Positions 1 to 6,855 of a stretch of 29,081 nucleotides of DNA are shown here, in pieces. The stretch's first letter is position 1, and every line of letters begins with the position of its first letter. The stretch is from positions 1 to 29,081 of the forward strand of contig JAQVAR010000004.1 of the NCBI GenBank assembly GCA_028690725.1. Reading direction: 5' to 3'. The notes beneath the pieces are model-generated. The model did not search any database. It was not told the origin of the DNA and saw nothing but the letters and a program-made list of their open reading frames with translations. The position numbers and the translations under genes were made by a program. This stretch comes from Candidatus Iainarchaeum sp. Its GTDB lineage: Archaea; Iainarchaeota; Iainarchaeia; Iainarchaeales; JAAZKV01.

Positions 1-4
1 CTTT

Positions 5-1051
5 TTGAATATTATTTATTTTGGTAATCCTTTGTTAAATTGGATTTATTTCTTTTTAACAATAATTATTTTCTTTTTAATTACAAAAACAATTATTTAT
101 TTTTCAAAAGGTCTTGGAAGAAAAATAACAAAAAAAACTAAAGAAGATATTGATGCTAAAATTATTGATATGATTGAAGAACCACTTGCTTTTGTAATGA
201 TAATTATAGGAATTTATTTAGGGTCTTTTTTTTTAGTACTTGATACAACAATCAATTTTTATTTTATAAATATAATAAAAATTCTTACTTTAATTGCAGT
301 TGTGTGGATTATAATAAGATTAATTGATATAACTCTAGATGTTCTTCTTAAACCAATTATTGGAAAAACAAAAACAAAATATGATGACCAAATAGTTCAA
401 TTATTAAGCAAATTGTTTAAAATAATGGCAATTATTTTAGCATTAATAATTGCTTTAGATAGTTTTGGAATTGATGTATTCACTCTTGTTGCAGGACTTG
501 GAATTGGTGGATTAGCTTTTGCTTTTGCAGCACAAAAAACAATTTCAAATGCTTTTGGTGGGCTAACAATTCTTTTTAGTAGACCTTTTATTTTAGGGGA
601 CACTATTGAATTTGGAAGTAACCTTGGCACGGTTGAAGAAATTAGTATAATGCATACAAGAATAAGAAATTTGGAAAAAAGAATAGTAACAGTCCCAAAT
701 AGTAAATTAGCAGAAAGTATAACTACTAATATTTCTTCTGCTACAAAAAGAAAAACTGTTTGGAAAATAGGAGTAACTTATAATACACCTTTAACAAAAA
801 TAGAAAAAGCAAAAAAAATTATAATAAATGCTATTGAGAGTTGTGAACTATGTGATAAAGAACCTATTGTTGCTTTTGACGAATTTGCAAATTCTTCATT
901 AAACATATTAGTTTTGTTTTTTACTAAAACTGGTTCGTGGGGTGACATGGTAAAAGCAAAAGATGAAATAGGATTAAAAATAAAAAAAGAATTTGAAAAA
1001 AATAAAATAGAATTTGCTTTTCCAACACAAACAATATATTTAGAAAAATAA
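5..1051 (+). CDS. MscS-family mechanosensitive ion channel
   Basis: A small-conductance mechanosensitive channel that would release solutes during hypo-osmotic shock. The N-terminal 130 residues hold three to four hydrophobic segments. They are followed by the glycine/alanine-rich pore helix of the family (AGLGIGGLAFAFAAQK, about residues 163-178) and the beta-domain motif SRPFILGDTIEFG. The C-terminal half is the soluble alpha/beta vestibule. The length of 348 residues suits a small MscS. The first codon in the window is TTG at 5, and the frame is open to the window edge, so the true start may lie outside. The gene converges with the small minus-strand gene at 1112. The family call is firm; ion selectivity cannot be read from the sequence. 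Confidence 0.93.
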   Translation: MNIIYFGNPLLNWIYFFLTIIIFFLITKTIIYFSKGLGRKITKKTKEDIDAKIIDMIEEPLAFVMIIIGIYLGSFFLVLDTTINFYFINIIKILTLIAVVWIIIRLIDITLDVLLKPIIGKTKTKYDDQIVQLLSKLFKIMAIILALIIALDSFGIDVFTLVAGLGIGGLAFAFAAQKTISNAFGGLTILFSRPFILGDTIEFGSNLGTVEEISIMHTRIRNLEKRIVTVPNSKLAESITTNISSATKRKTVWKIGVTYNTPLTKIEKAKKIIINAIESCELCDKEPIVAFDEFANSSLNILVLFFTKTGSWGDMVKAKDEIGLKIKKEFEKNKIEFAFPTQTIYLEK

Positions 1052-1111
1052 ATCTATTAGTAAATAATTAAAAAAACAATTAATTAGATAATACAAATTA
1101 TTTAAAAAAAA

Positions 1112-1360
1112 TTATTTTTTTGACTTGATTTTTTTTTCTTTTAATTCTTTATTTTCATGATTTAATTTATCTTCTATTGGAATTCCTTTTTCTTTCATTT
1201 CTTCAAATTCAGCTAGTTCATCATCATCTAAACCCAATGCTTTTAATTTAGCTAAATGTTCTTCTTTAGACATTGCTTCAAACTCTTCACGCCAAGCTTT
1301 CATATCTGGGGTATCAGGAAGTTTTTTTCCTTCAATAGGTTTTTTTAATAATTTACTCAT
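1112..1360 (-). CDS. Small charged conserved hypothetical protein
   Basis: An 82-residue soluble protein of unknown function, rich in Lys and Glu, with no membrane segment and no cysteine. It begins MSKLLKKPIEGKKLPDTPD and continues as predicted helices (EEFEAMSKEEHLAKLKALGL, then an acidic DDDELAEFEEM stretch) to a lysine-rich tail. The ATG at 1360 is preferred because the polar body starts there. An in-frame ATG at 1375 would add MYNFF, and a TATA-like element near 1400 could fit either start. The gene is divergent from the xerA-like gene. It resembles small DPANN proteins of unknown role, but I cannot assign a family. Confidence 0.7.
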   Translation of the reverse strand: MSKLLKKPIEGKKLPDTPDMKAWREEFEAMSKEEHLAKLKALGLDDDELAEFEEMKEKGIPIEDKLNHENKELKEKKIKSKK

Positions 1361-1439
1361 AAAAAAATTATACATATTGCGCTTAAAAACCTTACTTTTA
1401 TAATAAAAATAAATATATTAACTTCAAATAACAAATATT

Positions 1440-2291
1440 ATGATGCAAGAAAATAATCAATTTAATTTTGAAAAATATTTGAAAGAATTTAAACAAGATT
1501 TAATAATATCTGGGTATTCAGAAAAAACATTAAAAATTTATATTTTATATATTAAAGAAATACTTAATTTTATTAACAAAAAACCAGAAGAAATAAATGA
1601 AAGAGATTTGATTGGATATCTAGCTCAAAAAAAAGAAAATGGGTGTAGTAATACTACTTTGGCCTTAATTCATGCAGTAATGAGGTATTTTTTTAAAGAA
1701 TATTTAAAAATGACAATAATAGATGAAGTAAAAACCCCTAAAAAAGCAAAATATTTACCAATTGTTTTATCAAAAGAAGAAATAAAATTATTATTTCAAG
1801 CAACAAAATTTGGTAGAAATAGATTAATGTTAAAATTTATGTATGGTTCAGGATGTAGAGTAAGTGAAGTAGTAAAACTAAAAATAAATGATATTAATTT
1901 TAAAGAAAAAACAGCAATCATTAGAAGTGGAAAAGGAAATAAAGATAGAATGATAATTCTTTCAAAAGAATGGATAATTGAAATAAAAAAATATTTAAAA
2001 AAGAAAAAAATAAAAAGCGAATATATTTTTACAAAAAAAAATGGAAAAAAAATATCAACAGACACAATACAAAGAATTGTTAGAGAAAGTGCAAAAAAAG
2101 CAGGAATAACAAAAGAAGTAACCCCCCACAGTTTACGTCACTCTTATGCAACACACTTATTAGAAGCAGGAACAAATATTAGATATATACAAAGTTTACT
2201 TGGGCATTCAAGTTTAAATACAACACAAATTTATACTAGTGTTGCAAATGAACAATTAAAAAAAATTGAAAGCCCATTAGACAATATGTAA
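1440..2291 (+). CDS. xerA: Tyrosine recombinase, XerA/XerC-like
   Basis: A site-specific tyrosine recombinase that would cut and rejoin DNA through a 3'-phosphotyrosine. Residues 10-95 form the SAM-like core-binding domain; 105-283 are the catalytic domain. The complete active set is visible: R140 (GSGCRVSEV), K165 (SGKGNKDR), H230 and R233 (PHSLRHSYATHL), H256 (LLGHSSLNTT) and nucleophile Y265. At 283 residues it has the size of archaeal XerA, which resolves chromosome dimers at dif. The start is ATG (ATGATG), with an AT-rich TATA-like stretch about 26 bases upstream, suggesting a leaderless mRNA. A 17-bp inverted repeat begins 19 bases after the stop, so the enzyme may act on a local invertible segment, as well as or instead of a dif site (inference). 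Confidence 0.93.
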   Translation: MMQENNQFNFEKYLKEFKQDLIISGYSEKTLKIYILYIKEILNFINKKPEEINERDLIGYLAQKKENGCSNTTLALIHAVMRYFFKEYLKMTIIDEVKTPKKAKYLPIVLSKEEIKLLFQATKFGRNRLMLKFMYGSGCRVSEVVKLKINDINFKEKTAIIRSGKGNKDRMIILSKEWIIEIKKYLKKKKIKSEYIFTKKNGKKISTDTIQRIVRESAKKAGITKEVTPHSLRHSYATHLLEAGTNIRYIQSLLGHSSLNTTQIYTSVANEQLKKIESPLDNM

Positions 2292-2309
2292 TTTATTTAA
2301 GCACAGGCT

Positions 2310-2326
2310 CAACACTTCCACTAATA
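2310..2326 (-). repeat. Left arm of 17-bp inverted repeat
   Basis: On the minus strand this reads TATTAGTGGAAGTGTTG, identical over 17 bases to 2981-2997 on the plus strand. It lies 19 bases after the xerA-like stop codon. The G-rich core is unusual in this AT-rich intergenic DNA, so chance identity is unlikely. See the right arm and the findings. Confidence 0.85.
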
Positions 2327-2351
2327 AAAAAAATTAGATAAAAAAGATAAA

Positions 2352-2418
2352 AAAATATTATGTATATTTTATATATTTTATTAAAAAATATAAAAATATA
2401 AACAAAATATTATGTATA
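2352..2418 (+). repeat. Direct repeat pair upstream of PRC-barrel gene
   Basis: The 15-mer AAAATATTATGTATA occurs at 2352-2366 and again at 2404-2418, 52 bases apart, in the non-coding DNA between the recombinase and the PRC-barrel gene. A partial inverted relative (TATACATA after ATTAT) lies near 2944-2954, beside the right arm of the 17-bp repeat. The base composition is nearly pure A/T, so this is weaker evidence than the 17-bp arms. Apart from these repeats and a TATA-like AATTTAAATATG near 2450-2460, I see nothing in 2327-2500. Confidence 0.5.
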
Positions 2419-2487
2419 ATTAGTATTATTTTAAAAAATTATTAACAATAAATTTAAATATGTCTTTGTTGTTTATTTGATATTAAT

Positions 2488-2494
2488 AAGGAGG
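2488..2494 (+). promoter_or_regulatory. Strong Shine-Dalgarno for PRC-barrel gene
   Basis: AAGGAGG, seven bases before the ATG at 2502. It is one of the strongest ribosome-binding sites in the window, where many genes look leaderless. It fixes the start of the PRC-barrel protein and implies a real 5' leader, consistent with a TATA-like element near 2450-2460. Confidence 0.8.
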
Positions 2495-2501
2495 CATTAA
2501 T

Positions 2502-2813
2502 ATGAGTGTTAAATTATCAAAATTATTTGGAATGGATATTTATGATTCTACTGCAGGATATAAAGGAAAAGTATATGATATAATAATTAATCTTGAAAAA
2601 GGAAAATTAGAAACTATTACTACTGAACCATTAAAAGTTAAAACAAAAACTGATGCAAAAAAAATACTTGCTGAAAAAAGTATTCCTTATAAAAATGTAC
2701 AATCAGCTAATGATATAATATTAATTTCTAATAACGGTTCAAGATCAGTTGAAACTGAAGAAGAAACAAGAACTCCATATAAAACAAATACTAGATATAG
2801 ATATAGGAGATAA
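2502..2813 (+). CDS. PRC-barrel domain protein
   Basis: A 103-residue protein with one PRC-barrel-like beta fold over residues 1-85: MSVKLSKLFGMDIYDSTAG begins the barrel, and a GKVYDIIINLEKGKLETI strand pair follows. PRC barrels occur in RimM, photosynthetic reaction centre H subunits and many small archaeal proteins, where they are thought to bind RNA or protein partners. The C-terminal 18 residues are a polar, arginine/tyrosine-rich tail (TRYRYRR) that could contact nucleic acid. The strong Shine-Dalgarno decides the start. The whole gene sits between the two arms of a 17-bp inverted repeat, so its orientation could change if the segment inverts (inference). Fold assignment is good; function is unknown. 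Confidence 0.8.
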   Translation: MSVKLSKLFGMDIYDSTAGYKGKVYDIIINLEKGKLETITTEPLKVKTKTDAKKILAEKSIPYKNVQSANDIILISNNGSRSVETEEETRTPYKTNTRYRYRR

Positions 2814-2951
2814 ACTCCTTATTCTATAATTTCTTTTTTTATTATTTTAAGAATATTGTTAAAAAAAACACAATTATTAGGACAATTATTTTTAATAAAT
2901 TAATTTTAAAAATAGTAATATTTTAATATAAGATATATATTATTATTATAC

Positions 2952-2972
2952 ATAAACAAATTTTTTGTTTAT
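2952..2972. promoter_or_regulatory. Perfect 21-base palindrome beside a TATA element
   Basis: ATAAACAAA and TTTGTTTAT form a nine-base-pair stem around TTT. It lies 140 bases after the PRC-barrel stop and runs into the TATA-like run at 2969-2980 that sits about 26 bases before the GTG at 3001. It could be an operator for the downstream gene or a weak hairpin. It is inside the putative invertible segment, next to the right arm. Confidence 0.5.
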
Positions 2973-2980
2973 ATTATATA

Positions 2981-2997
2981 TATTAGTGGAAGTGTTG
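2981..2997 (+). repeat. Right arm of 17-bp inverted repeat
   Basis: TATTAGTGGAAGTGTTG, an exact inverted copy of 2310-2326. It lies between the TATA-like stretch at 2969-2980 and the proposed GTG start at 3001, which is the position where inversion of 2327-2980 would exchange the promoter of the following gene. Confidence 0.85.
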
Positions 2998-3000
2998 GGT

Positions 3001-3576
3001 GTGTCTGTAAGAGGGTATTTTGTGCAATATAGATTTATTTTACCTGAAAATACTAAACATTCTTCATATACTTATCAAAAATTGTTTAGAGCTATTTATG
3101 GTTATACTCAGGCGGTTTATAAATCAAATGGCAAAAATTATCATTATCATAGAGAAGGAGTATTATCAAATATTCCTTATATACGACCTGGAAAAAATTG
3201 TGTTATTATTCCTCCTTCTTCTTTTCAAAAATTGCAATCTTTTTTTAAAACAGGTCAAAATCCAACACATAATTGGATAGTAAAAGGAGAATGGAAATGT
3301 ACTTATTTTCTTAATGAAAAAGATATTTCTGAAAAAGATATTATTAAAGCAGTTGAAGATTTTATTTCTAGAAAATATATTGAGAGTAACGATGGATTAG
3401 TCAAATTAAGCTCAGAATTACAAAGAGTTGTTGAAAAAGGAGCCAATGAAAATTATAAAAAAAGTCTTTTTTTAGAAGCACAACAAATAGTTGAAAATAA
3501 TTGGTTTAAAGAAGTATATCAAAATTCTCAAAATTTAACTGATTTTTATCAAAATTTCAAAAGTTTAAAACAATAA
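3001..3576 (+). CDS. Conserved hypothetical protein of DPANN type
   Basis: A soluble protein of 191 residues from the GTG at 3001 (MSVRGYFVQYRFILPENT). An earlier in-frame TTG at 2965 and GTGs at 2986 and 2992 also exist. GTG 3001 is chosen because a TATA-like run is centred about 26 bases upstream, as in other leaderless genes here. The N-terminal half is rich in aromatic and basic residues (QKLFRAIYGYTQAVYKS, YHYHREGVLSNIPYIRPGKN), and the C-terminal half is helical. It has no membrane segment or known catalytic motif. It resembles an unnamed family I believe occurs in other DPANN genomes. The promoter abuts the right arm of the 17-bp inverted repeat, so on/off expression by inversion is possible. 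Confidence 0.75.
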   Translation: MSVRGYFVQYRFILPENTKHSSYTYQKLFRAIYGYTQAVYKSNGKNYHYHREGVLSNIPYIRPGKNCVIIPPSSFQKLQSFFKTGQNPTHNWIVKGEWKCTYFLNEKDISEKDIIKAVEDFISRKYIESNDGLVKLSSELQRVVEKGANENYKKSLFLEAQQIVENNWFKEVYQNSQNLTDFYQNFKSLKQ

Positions 3577-3600
3577 AAACATTAAAAGCTCTTTTTTTTT

Positions 3601-3703
3601 CTTTTTTATTATTGTTATTTAAATATGTCCAACATTTTGTGTTTTTTTATTCTTTTATTTCAGTTAAAATAACTAATTTATTTTTAATTTTATTAATTTT
3701 TTT
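3601..3703. repeat. 103-bp direct repeat, copy 1
   Basis: Matches 4630-4732 at all but three positions (differences at about 3608, 3679 and 3685), offset 1029 bases. Copy 2 covers the last 18 codons of the TFE gene and its downstream flank, so copy 1 is a displaced duplicate of that 3' end. Its right edge falls exactly on the stop codon of the winged-helix gene at 3702. Confidence 0.9.
3647..3703 (-). pseudogene. Truncated copy of the TFE C-terminus
   Basis: On the minus strand this stretch reads KKINKIKNKLVILTEIKE and a stop, against KKINKIENELVILTEIKE in intact TFE. No start or upstream TFE sequence remains. It is a gene fragment left by the duplication that made the 103-bp repeat. The two Glu-to-Lys changes suggest it is no longer under selection as TFE. 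Confidence 0.75.
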
Positions 3704-4136
3704 AAACTAATATCTTGTTTTTTTCCTTATTTTCTTCTAATTCTTCTTTTTTTTCATTTATTTTAATTAATAAGTCTTTTTTACGCCATTTTCTTTTTCC
3801 ACTAATGTTTCCTGTTTCAATTATCCCTAAATCAACCATTGTTTTTAAATATGGATATAAACTTCTATCATTTTTATATTCAATCTGGAAGATATCCCAA
3901 ATTCTCCTTCTTATTTCATTCATGTCTATCCATTCATCAAATGGAATTACACTCACTAAATGAAATGCTTGTGTGTGTTCACTACATTTTATTATATCCC
4001 ATAATGATATTAATGTTGTTTGATTTGTTTCTTCTTTTTTATTAATATATATTTGTTTATTTTCTTCTTCTTTTGACTTCTTTTCCTTATTTTCTTTTTT
4101 AAATAAATTTTTTAATATTTTTATTAAGTTCATCAT
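3702..4136 (-). CDS. Winged-helix DNA-binding protein, unknown regulon
   Basis: A 144-residue protein. Residues 1-35 are a Lys/Glu-rich linker without clear fold. About residues 43-125 look like a winged helix: a first helix (ISLWDIIKCSEHTQAF), a helix-turn-helix (DEWIDMNEIRRRIWDIFQ), then SLYPYLKTMVDLGIIETG and a basic wing (SGKRKWRKKDLL). A charged coiled tail follows. The order suits a PadR/MarR-like or phage-type regulator. Codons 1 and 2 are both ATG (4136 and 4133). The 60 bases upstream hold a dense array of GTAAT half-sites, which suggests self-regulation. The gene lies between two copies of a 103-bp repeat and next to the initiator tRNA. Confidence 0.65.
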   Translation of the reverse strand: MMNLIKILKNLFKKENKEKKSKEEENKQIYINKKEETNQTTLISLWDIIKCSEHTQAFHLVSVIPFDEWIDMNEIRRRIWDIFQIEYKNDRSLYPYLKTMVDLGIIETGNISGKRKWRKKDLLIKINEKKEELEENKEKNKILV

Positions 4137-4149
4137 TATAATAATGATA

Positions 4150-4208
4150 GTAATTACTTAAAAACATTACTGTAATGATATTTAATGATTGTAATGAATG
4201 GTAATTAC
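4150..4208. promoter_or_regulatory. Array of GTAAT half-sites upstream of winged-helix gene
   Basis: GTAATTA or GTAATGA occurs at 4150, 4172, 4191 and 4201, with inverse elements TAATTAC at 4151 and 4202 and CATTAC at 4165. Several combine into dyads, for example AGTAATTACT (4149-4158) and CATTAC-T-GTAATG (4165-4177). The array begins 14 bases before the start codon of the winged-helix gene, over its likely promoter. It is a good candidate operator for that protein. Confidence 0.55.
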
Positions 4209-4215
4209 TATTATT

Positions 4216-4400
4216 TTCTTTTTTTTTCTTTTTGAGCTTTGTTTTTTTGTGTTTTTTATGATTTTTTTATTTTTTTGATTTTAGTGCGTGTTATTTTTTT
4301 TGTATTTTTATATTTTTTTATAGATGTTATTTTTTTTGCTTTTTTTGAGTATTGAAAATTAGTTATTTTTAATTATATTTATGTTTTTTGAGTGTATTTT
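4216..4400. repeat. Diverged T-rich dispersed repeat, copy A
   Basis: Aligns with about 8003-8155 in the same orientation: both begin TTTTCTTTTTGAG, continue through a TGTTATTTTTTTT block and end TTTTTAATTAT, with small gaps. Because the sequence is mostly T, exact borders and identity are uncertain. It lies downstream of the minus-strand initiator tRNA. No coding potential or terminal inverted repeat is visible. The remaining non-coding DNA here (4209-4423) holds nothing else I can name. Confidence 0.5.
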
Positions 4401-4423
4401 TTTGGTTTTAATTAAATAAAAGT

Positions 4424-4497
4424 AGTGGGGAAAGGATTTGAACCTCTGACCTTCGGGTTATGAGCCCGACGGGCACTCCAAGCTGCCCCACCCCACT
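4424..4497 (-). tRNA. tRNA-Met initiator (CAU)
   Basis: A 74-base tRNA without encoded CCA. On the minus strand it starts AGTGGGGTGGGGCAGC, and the anticodon arm is CGGGCTCATAACCCG, giving CAU. Two initiator marks are seen: an A1-U72 closing pair, as in archaeal initiators, and three G-C pairs in the anticodon stem. The T-arm carries GGTTCAAATCC. It would start translation of all genes in the cell. Confidence 0.95.
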
Positions 4498-4629
4498 ATA
4501 TACTTTATTTTTTAAATAACTTATTTATTTTCTTTTTTTTAGCTTTTTATTCATTTTTTTATATTTTTTTTATAAAAAAAGTAATTTTATCACTTTTTTT
4601 ATCTTTTTATTTGTTTTTTTTATTTTTTT

Positions 4630-4732
4630 CTTTTTTGTTATTGTTATTTAAATATGTCCAACATTTTGTGTTTTTTTATTCTTTTATTTCAGTTAAAATA
4701 ACTAATTCATTTTCAATTTTATTAATTTTTTT
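4630..4732. repeat. 103-bp direct repeat, copy 2
   Basis: The parental-looking copy, covering the 3' end of the TFE gene and 46 bases beyond it. Copy 1 is at 3601-3703. The interval between them carries the winged-helix gene, copy A of the T-rich repeat and the initiator tRNA. Confidence 0.9.
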
Positions 4733-5212
4733 TTGTATTTCTTTTTGTGTTTGTGGATCGCTTATTGTATTCATCTTTCCTCCACAAGAAGGACAAATAA
4801 AGTTATATTCTGCTGCAATTTCAAATGGTAATCGCTCATTACAATCTTTACAATCAAAAAAATTATAATCTTCTTCCAAATTCTTTTTTTCATCCAATTT
4901 ATTTAAATATTCTTTTTGCTTTTCAATTATTAAATTTGCTATTCTTGGTTTATTTATCTCCCACGTATAATTATACCATCCTGTTTTTTGATTTCTGCTT
5001 TTTTGATATGTAGCAATCCCTCTAAAATGGAGCTTATTTAATATTGCTCTAACTTCTGTAACTTTTTTTTCCATTTTTTTTGATATTTCTTCATCTGTAA
5101 AAGCTTTTCTTTTTCTTTCACAAATTTTTATTAAATCAATTGTTTCTTTTCCTCCAATAACTTCAAGAAAATTCCGTACAATGACTAAATCCGTGATAGA
5201 TTTTTGAGGCAT
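4676..5212 (-). CDS. tfe: Transcription factor E, alpha subunit (TFE)
   Basis: General transcription factor that helps RNA polymerase open the promoter, homologous to the eukaryotic TFIIE alpha subunit. Residues 5-90 are the extended winged helix (FLEVIGGKETIDLIKICERK, then RAILNKLHFRGIATYQKSR and the aromatic GWYNYTWEI). A charged helix (about 91-115) leads to a zinc ribbon with C121, C124 (CKDC) and C140, C143 (CPSC). The tail is a short coiled helix. The 178-residue length is normal. It lies 21 bases downstream of the aTrm56 gene on the same strand, so the two are probably cotranscribed. Its last 18 codons are duplicated at 3647-3703. Confidence 0.95.
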   Translation of the reverse strand: MPQKSITDLVIVRNFLEVIGGKETIDLIKICERKRKAFTDEEISKKMEKKVTEVRAILNKLHFRGIATYQKSRNQKTGWYNYTWEINKPRIANLIIEKQKEYLNKLDEKKNLEEDYNFFDCKDCNERLPFEIAAEYNFICPSCGGKMNTISDPQTQKEIQKKINKIENELVILTEIKE

Positions 5213-5233
5213 ATAATATTCTTCTATAGAAAA

Positions 5234-5767
5234 CTATTTTAAATCAATAACCTTTTTTCCTTTTTTCATAGGAACTATTAGTTTTTTTGCTCTTAGAAAT
5301 TTTTTATTAAATTGTTTTCCTTTTTGTATTCTGTCCATAATTACTGCTAAAGCAGCAATTTCACTGTGTGGTTGTATTGTTATTGAAATATTATAATCTG
5401 AAATTAAATAAACTTCTTTTTCTACTTTTTGTGAGCCTATAATAATACATACCTTATCTTTTTTTGATATTTCTTCTTCTTTATCAATTATTTCTTGTCC
5501 ATACATTGTCAAATGAACTAAAATATATCCTTTTTTTTTTAAATTTTTTAATTTTTTTTCCCAATTTTTAACAAAAACTATTTTGAATGGTCCTCCCCAC
5601 CTTTTTGTTACGTCATCAACACTATTTTTCATACTCTCATCTTTTTCACCACAAACAATGATTTTTTTAGCACCAAAGGCTCTTGCTACTAAAGAACAGT
5701 GGCTCGTCACCCTATAATCTCTAATTTCTCTATGACCATATCTAAACACAGTAATATCTTTTATCAT
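5234..5767 (-). CDS. trm56: tRNA cytidine(56)-2'-O-methyltransferase aTrm56
   Basis: An archaeal SPOUT-class methyltransferase that uses S-adenosylmethionine to methylate the 2'-O of C56 in the tRNA T-loop. Family signatures run in order: FRYGHREIRDYRVTSHCSLV at 8-27, ARAFGAKKI, the WGGPF segment, LVHLTMYGQ, IIGSQKVEKEVY, and the knot motif QPHSEIAALAVIMDRI. The length of 177 residues is typical. The start is ATG 5767; no Shine-Dalgarno is evident. TFE follows closely downstream. The tRNA genes in this window all carry C56 in TTCAAAT, so they are substrates in principle. Confidence 0.95.
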   Translation of the reverse strand: MIKDITVFRYGHREIRDYRVTSHCSLVARAFGAKKIIVCGEKDESMKNSVDDVTKRWGGPFKIVFVKNWEKKLKNLKKKGYILVHLTMYGQEIIDKEEEISKKDKVCIIIGSQKVEKEVYLISDYNISITIQPHSEIAALAVIMDRIQKGKQFNKKFLRAKKLIVPMKKGKKVIDLK

Positions 5768-5904
5768 AAAATTTTATTGTTTAGTATGTTTTTTAGTTGT
5801 TTGCAATCTTTTAAAAAGATTTCCAGAGCAATTTTAATTAATTGGTGGCCATTTTAAAAAACAATTTTGTTTTAATTAAATTAATAACAAATTGTATTTT
5901 TGTT

Positions 5905-5977
5905 GGTTCCGTAGCTCAGTTGGTAGAGCACTGGACTTTTAATCCAGGTGTCCGGGGTTCAAATCCCCGCGGAATCG
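5905..5977 (+). tRNA. tRNA-Lys (UUU)
   Basis: A 73-base cloverleaf: acceptor GGTTCCG with CGGAATC, D-arm GCTCAGTTGGTAGAGC, anticodon loop CTTTTAA (UUU) on the CTGGA/TCCAG stem, and T-arm CCGGGGTTCAAATCCCCG. The discriminator is G and no CCA is encoded. It has no intron. It is nearly identical outside the anticodon arm to the second tRNA-Lys at 6694. Confidence 0.97.
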
Positions 5978-6054
5978 CTTTTTATTTTACAAATTTAATT
6001 ATTTTAATTTATCAAAACAAAACTTTTTAATTTGTTTTTTTCACTAATTTTGAC

Positions 6055-6657
6055 ATGCCTATTGCAATTAATTATAAAATATGTGATAATTCTCCTGATT
6101 GTTTAGGAATAATTGTTTGTCCAACAAAAGCTTTTTTCTTTGATAAAAAAAAGAAAACATTAGTTGTAAATAATAAAAAGTGTATTAGTTGTGGAAAGTG
6201 TGTATTACAGTGTGAGGTTTCTGCTATCAAATTTTCAAAATCAAAAGATGGGTTAAAAAAAATTAGAGAAGAAATTAAAAATGATAAAAGAAAAAGAATT
6301 GATTTGTTTGTTGATAGGTATGGTTCTGAACCGCAATCCAAAATATTTTTTTGTCAAAAAGAAAAATTTGACTTACAAATAATTCAATCAACTAAACCAA
6401 CTATTGTTGAATGTTTTGTTCCTGATTCTATTCATTGTTTGGTCAAATCAATTCCTATAAAAAATTTGTTAAAAAACAAGAATGTTGTTTTTAGGAAATT
6501 TTTGGTTGAAGATAAAAAATTTGAAAAAAAATTTTTAATAAAAAAATATCCTTGTTTATTATTTTTTGATAAGGGAAAATTTTTTGGCAAAATAGAAGGT
6601 TATTTTTCAATTGATGATGAAGAAGTTTTGTTAACAAAAATAAACAAACTATTATAA
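6055..6657 (+). CDS. Ferredoxin domain fused to thioredoxin-like domain
   Basis: A probable electron-transfer protein of 200 residues. The first half is a 2[4Fe-4S]-type ferredoxin: C10, C16 and C22-Pro form the first motif, and C43, C46, C49 and C53 the second. The expected second ligand of motif one is S13, so one cluster may be [3Fe-4S] or use another ligand. Residues about 105-200 look like a thioredoxin fold (KPTIVECFVPD, YPCLLFFDKGKFFGKIEGY) without a CxxC active site. The start is ATG 6055 (MPIAINYKICDN). It stands alone between the two tRNA-Lys genes. The partner is unknown; the ferredoxin part is firm and the thioredoxin-like part is moderate. Confidence 0.75.
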   Translation: MPIAINYKICDNSPDCLGIIVCPTKAFFFDKKKKTLVVNNKKCISCGKCVLQCEVSAIKFSKSKDGLKKIREEIKNDKRKRIDLFVDRYGSEPQSKIFFCQKEKFDLQIIQSTKPTIVECFVPDSIHCLVKSIPIKNLLKNKNVVFRKFLVEDKKFEKKFLIKKYPCLLFFDKGKFFGKIEGYFSIDDEEVLLTKINKLL

Positions 6658-6693
6658 AATCTCTTTTCAAGAAAATTTTATTGTTTAGTTAAA

Positions 6694-6766
6694 GGTTCCG
6701 TAGCTCAGTTGGTAGAGCACCAGACTCTTAATCTGGGTGTCCGGGGTTCAAATCCCCGCGGAATCG
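6694..6766 (+). tRNA. tRNA-Lys (CUU)
   Basis: A 73-base cloverleaf with the same acceptor, D- and T-arms as the gene at 5905 but anticodon loop CTCTTAA (CUU) on a CCAGA/TCTGG stem. No CCA is encoded and there is no intron. The two genes probably arose by duplication and anticodon change, and together they read both lysine codons. Confidence 0.97.
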
Positions 6767-6855
6767 CTTTTTTATTTTTTTGTTTGAGTGTGGCATTGAA
6801 CCTAAAAAAAGTTTTTAAACAAACAAAATCATTTTTTTGTGTGAATAAAAAAGAA

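Noticed and set aside
2292..2501. A dif site for XerA
   Set aside because: No 11-6-11 inverted-arm sequence like known archaeal dif could be recognised; only the 17-base arms and AT-rich repeats are present.
5842..6030. Plus-strand 62-codon frame
   Set aside because: It runs through the tRNA-Lys(UUU) gene; its middle is translated tRNA.
6709..6855. N-terminal extension of the LAGLIDADG frame
   Set aside because: It starts inside tRNA-Lys(CUU); the first plausible starts after the tRNA are GTG 6841 and ATG 6856.
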